Of a stretch of DNA of 64,000 bases, positions 62,242 through 64,000 are shown one piece after another; position 1 is the stretch's first letter; every line of letters starts with the position of its first letter. A program made the translations under genes and the position numbers. A model generated the notes under the pieces. That model saw nothing but the letters and a program-made list of their open reading frames with translations, did no database searches and was not told the origin of the DNA. The DNA is from CAXBDP01 sp963974465 (GTDB lineage: Bacteria > Bacteroidota > Bacteroidia > Cytophagales > Cyclobacteriaceae). The stretch is taken from NCBI GenBank assembly GCA_049340005.1, contig JBMPIY010000003.1. One strand, given 5' to 3'.

Positions 62242-63771
62242 ATGAATAGGAAAGTATTACTTATGATTCTCGATGGCTGGGGAATAGCCAGCAATAAAAG
62301 TGTCTCCGCAATAGATGCAGCCAATACTCCATTTATAGATGGTCTATATGAAAAATACCCCAATAGCAAATTACAAGCTTCGGGATTATTCGTGGGCTTG
62401 CCAGATGGACAAATGGGAAATTCTGAGGTAGGTCACATGAATATTGGTGCTGGTCGCATAGTATATCAGGATCTGGTAAAAATAAATAAGTCTATTCAAG
62501 AAGGTGAAATTAGAAGTAATGCTGTACTGATAGATGCATTACATGAAGCGAAAAAACCTGGAAGAGCTTTACATCTGATGGGATTACTTTCCGATGGAGG
62601 CGTTCATTCGCATATAGACCATTTGATAGGGCTATGTAAAATTGCCGTTGAAAATCATATTGATCAAATTTTTATACATGCATTCACTGATGGGCGAGAT
62701 ACTGACCCAAAAGGCGGCTTACACTATATTCAAGAACTTGAACAAGCCATTGAAGGGACTCAGGTAAAAATTGCCTCGGTAGTAGGGCGCTACTATGCCA
62801 TGGATAGAGACAAGCGCTGGGAAAGAGTGAAAATTGCATTCGATGCATTGTGCTTGTCCAATCCGCCCAAAGAAGAAGCTGTACTCAATTTGCAGCAAGC
62901 CATACAAGAGCAATATAATAAAGGAGTAACTGATGAATTTTTACCTGCTTTAATTCCTGTAGATATTAAAGGAAATCGAGTGGGTAATATAAGAGAGAAT
63001 GATGTAGTGATATGCTTCAATTTCCGAACTGATAGAGGTAGGGAAATAACTGAAGTGCTCACGCAGAAAGATTTTCCAGAATTTGGAATGAAAACCCTCC
63101 CGCTACATTATGTTACCCTCACCCAGTACGATCATAGTTTTCGAAATGTCCATTCAATTTTCACTAAAGACGATCTGAAAAATACCTTGGGAGAAGTAGT
63201 AAGCAAAGCAGGAAGAAATCAAATTAGGATAGCAGAGACAGAAAAATATCCGCATGTGACCTTTTTCTTTTCTGGAGGTCGAGAAGTGCCTTTTGAAGGA
63301 GAAGAAAGAATAATGTGTCCTTCCCCAAAAGTAGCCACTTACGATCTGAAACCCGAAATGAGTGCAATGGATATTCGAGATGCAATCATTCCGAAATTGG
63401 AGCGGGAGGAAACAGATTTTATTTGCTTAAACTTTGCAAATCCAGATATGGTAGGGCATACAGGTGTATTTGAAGCTGCGGTAAAAGCTTGTGAGGTAGT
63501 GGACGCTTGCGCACAATCTGTGGTCGAAACTGCATTGGAACATAATTACTCAATCGTCATTATTGCAGACCATGGCAATTCTGACATGATGATAAACCCT
63601 GATGGCTCTCCAAATACAGCCCATACCACCAACCCCGTTCCATGCATTTTGCTTGATCGTGAATTCAATGGTAAATTGAATGATGGTAAATTGGGAGATT
63701 TGGCGCCAACTATACTTACCTTGATGGGTATTGAAATTCCCAATGAAATGACAGGAACCTGCTTGATATGA
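62242..63771 (+). CDS. gpmI: 2,3-bisphosphoglycerate-independent phosphoglycerate mutase
   Basis: This 509-aa glycolytic enzyme interconverts 3- and 2-phosphoglycerate with two Mn ions. It has LLMILDGWGIA, the catalytic Ser in GNSEVGHMNIGAGR, FTDGRDTDPKGG, RYYAMDRDKRWERVKIAFDA, the VTFFFSGGREVPFEGEER segment and IIADHGNSDMM. Length and motifs are standard. A lipoprotein gene starts within its stop (ATGA overlap). Octamers lie at 63096 and 63402. Confidence 0.97.
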   Translation: MNRKVLLMILDGWGIASNKSVSAIDAANTPFIDGLYEKYPNSKLQASGLFVGLPDGQMGNSEVGHMNIGAGRIVYQDLVKINKSIQEGEIRSNAVLIDALHEAKKPGRALHLMGLLSDGGVHSHIDHLIGLCKIAVENHIDQIFIHAFTDGRDTDPKGGLHYIQELEQAIEGTQVKIASVVGRYYAMDRDKRWERVKIAFDALCLSNPPKEEAVLNLQQAIQEQYNKGVTDEFLPALIPVDIKGNRVGNIRENDVVICFNFRTDRGREITEVLTQKDFPEFGMKTLPLHYVTLTQYDHSFRNVHSIFTKDDLKNTLGEVVSKAGRNQIRIAETEKYPHVTFFFSGGREVPFEGEERIMCPSPKVATYDLKPEMSAMDIRDAIIPKLEREETDFICLNFANPDMVGHTGVFEAAVKACEVVDACAQSVVETALEHNYSIVIIADHGNSDMMINPDGSPNTAHTTNPVPCILLDREFNGKLNDGKLGDLAPTILTLMGIEIPNEMTGTCLI

Positions 63772-64000
63772 TAAAATCCTTCTCTCTTATATTATTGTTT
63801 ACTTTGGCGTTTCTGGCTTGCCAATCGCCTGATCCAAAAATCTCTTCTGCGGAAAAGGATTATCCAGATGTGCCAAACGCTATCCGAATAGCTATCCAAA
63901 ACAACTTGGAAGAGCGAATGAAATTGGTGAAAAAAGTAAACACCAATGGAAGTATTGAAGAACAAATCATCCAAGCTGACAGTGCGACGTTCTATGAGGA
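63768..64000 (+). CDS. Lipoprotein, N-terminal part (truncated by window end)
   Basis: This starts at the ATG of the ATGA overlap with gpmI and is open to the window end (77 codons). The translation MIKSFSLILLFTLAFLACQS is a clear lipoprotein signal, then PDPKISSAEKDYPDVPNAIR and helical, charged sequence (ALQNNLEERMKLVKKV-like). Function unknown. The minus-strand frame over the same stretch is not gene-like. Confidence 0.75.
   Translation, partial: MIKSFSLILLFTLAFLACQSPDPKISSAEKDYPDVPNAIRIAIQNNLEERMKLVKKVNTNGSIEEQIIQADSATFYE

Larger units (their letters stand above)
119..63409. repeat. Dispersed octamer GCGGGAGG, 37 copies
   Basis: Exact copies read by eye. Plus orientation, first base: 119, 1515, 2763, 6016, 8803, 10549 (copy made by the target duplication), 13589, 20230, 20983, 24588, 25695, 30080, 34666, 38381, 44462, 47430, 50952, 52829, 55646, 60133, 63402. 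Minus orientation (CCTCCCGC): 3736, 5435, 23628, 25305, 32052, 33704, 36888, 38401, 40377, 43105, 49762, 55028, 56695, 59193, 59204, 63096. All but two lie in intact genes (55646 is intergenic, 10549 is in the duplicated PON stump). It occurs in all translation phases: AGG, RE(E/D/V), GR(I/L/N) and, on the other strand, LP(P/L/H), (T/S)SR and PPA. Flanking bases favour A or G before and A or T after. Near misses are few (for example 2823, 11035, 17124). Confidence 0.9.

Noticed and set aside
119..63409. The octamer as an internal Shine-Dalgarno-like effect or Ala-Gly-Gly codon bias
   Set aside because: It contains GGGAGG, but about 11 of the copies read against the coding strand and it encodes at least six different peptide types, so neither explanation holds.
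119..63409. A firm call of the octamer as the Chi site
   Set aside because: Chi sites usually show a strong strand bias along the replication arm; here the split is 21 to 16 and the origin is not known from the window. It is kept as one hypothesis only.
1..64000. CRISPR arrays, tRNA or rRNA genes, prophage
   Set aside because: No spaced direct repeats, no tRNA-like T-loop/acceptor pairs, no phage structural genes were seen on reading both strands.

Overview
The window is a 64 kb piece of a low-GC Bacteroidota chromosome, most likely a gliding member of the Cytophagales. The evidence is: gldB, gldD and gldE in a neighbourhood with ssb, mutY, an HU-type gene and rng; two CarboxypepD-reg/TonB-dependent receptors paired with outer-membrane lipoproteins; promoters of the Bacteroidota type (TTG ... 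TAnnTTTG); weak ribosome binding sites; and several TTG or GTG starts. There is no rRNA gene, so the genus is not called.

Layout. 1-7.3 kb holds the manA end, polA, an atypical SDR, an M19 dipeptidase, an ALDH8-type aldehyde dehydrogenase and mscS. 7.5-23.0 kb is the accessory region: thioredoxin, a paraoxonase-like lactonase (PON), an IS1634-family element with a 102-bp target duplication, a TonB receptor plus SGNH lipoprotein, a decayed IS5-family transposase, a 5'-truncated near-identical copy of the PON gene, and a second TonB receptor plus SGNH lipoprotein plus a FISUMP lipoprotein. It reads as an old tandem duplication of a PON / TonB receptor / SGNH module, later rearranged by insertion sequences and locally homogenised. 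23.0-31.8 kb holds a RidA protein, cysS, a two-gene DNA methyltransferase unit, and the rimP-nusA-infB operon with its own promoter and a hairpin in the leader. 31.7-44.8 kb, minus strand, holds a THUMP-like methyltransferase, asd, a degenerate arginase-family protein, a NarL/TPR-kinase two-component pair, an alpha/beta hydrolase with a lipoprotein, and a receiver-kinase next to an eight-PAS histidine kinase. 44.9-57.1 kb is recG, gldD, gldE, ssb, mutY, HU, a TPR protein, a 29-aa COX24-type ribosomal-associated protein, rng, gldB, a glycosyltransferase, nth, a 77-aa protein and an ECF sigma factor. 57.4-64.0 kb is uvrA, a YcxB-like protein, nadC, a DUF4783 protein, gpmI and the start of a lipoprotein gene.

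The most striking signal is not a gene. The GC-rich octamer GCGGGAGG occurs 37 times by hand count (21 on the plus strand, 16 on the minus strand), about one per 1.7 kb. Base composition alone predicts fewer than one. It is used in all six translation phases and in unrelated genes, and it is absent from both insertion sequences. It behaves like a genome-wide DNA signal (Chi-like, uptake-like or chromosome-architecture motif) rather than a protein-level repeat.
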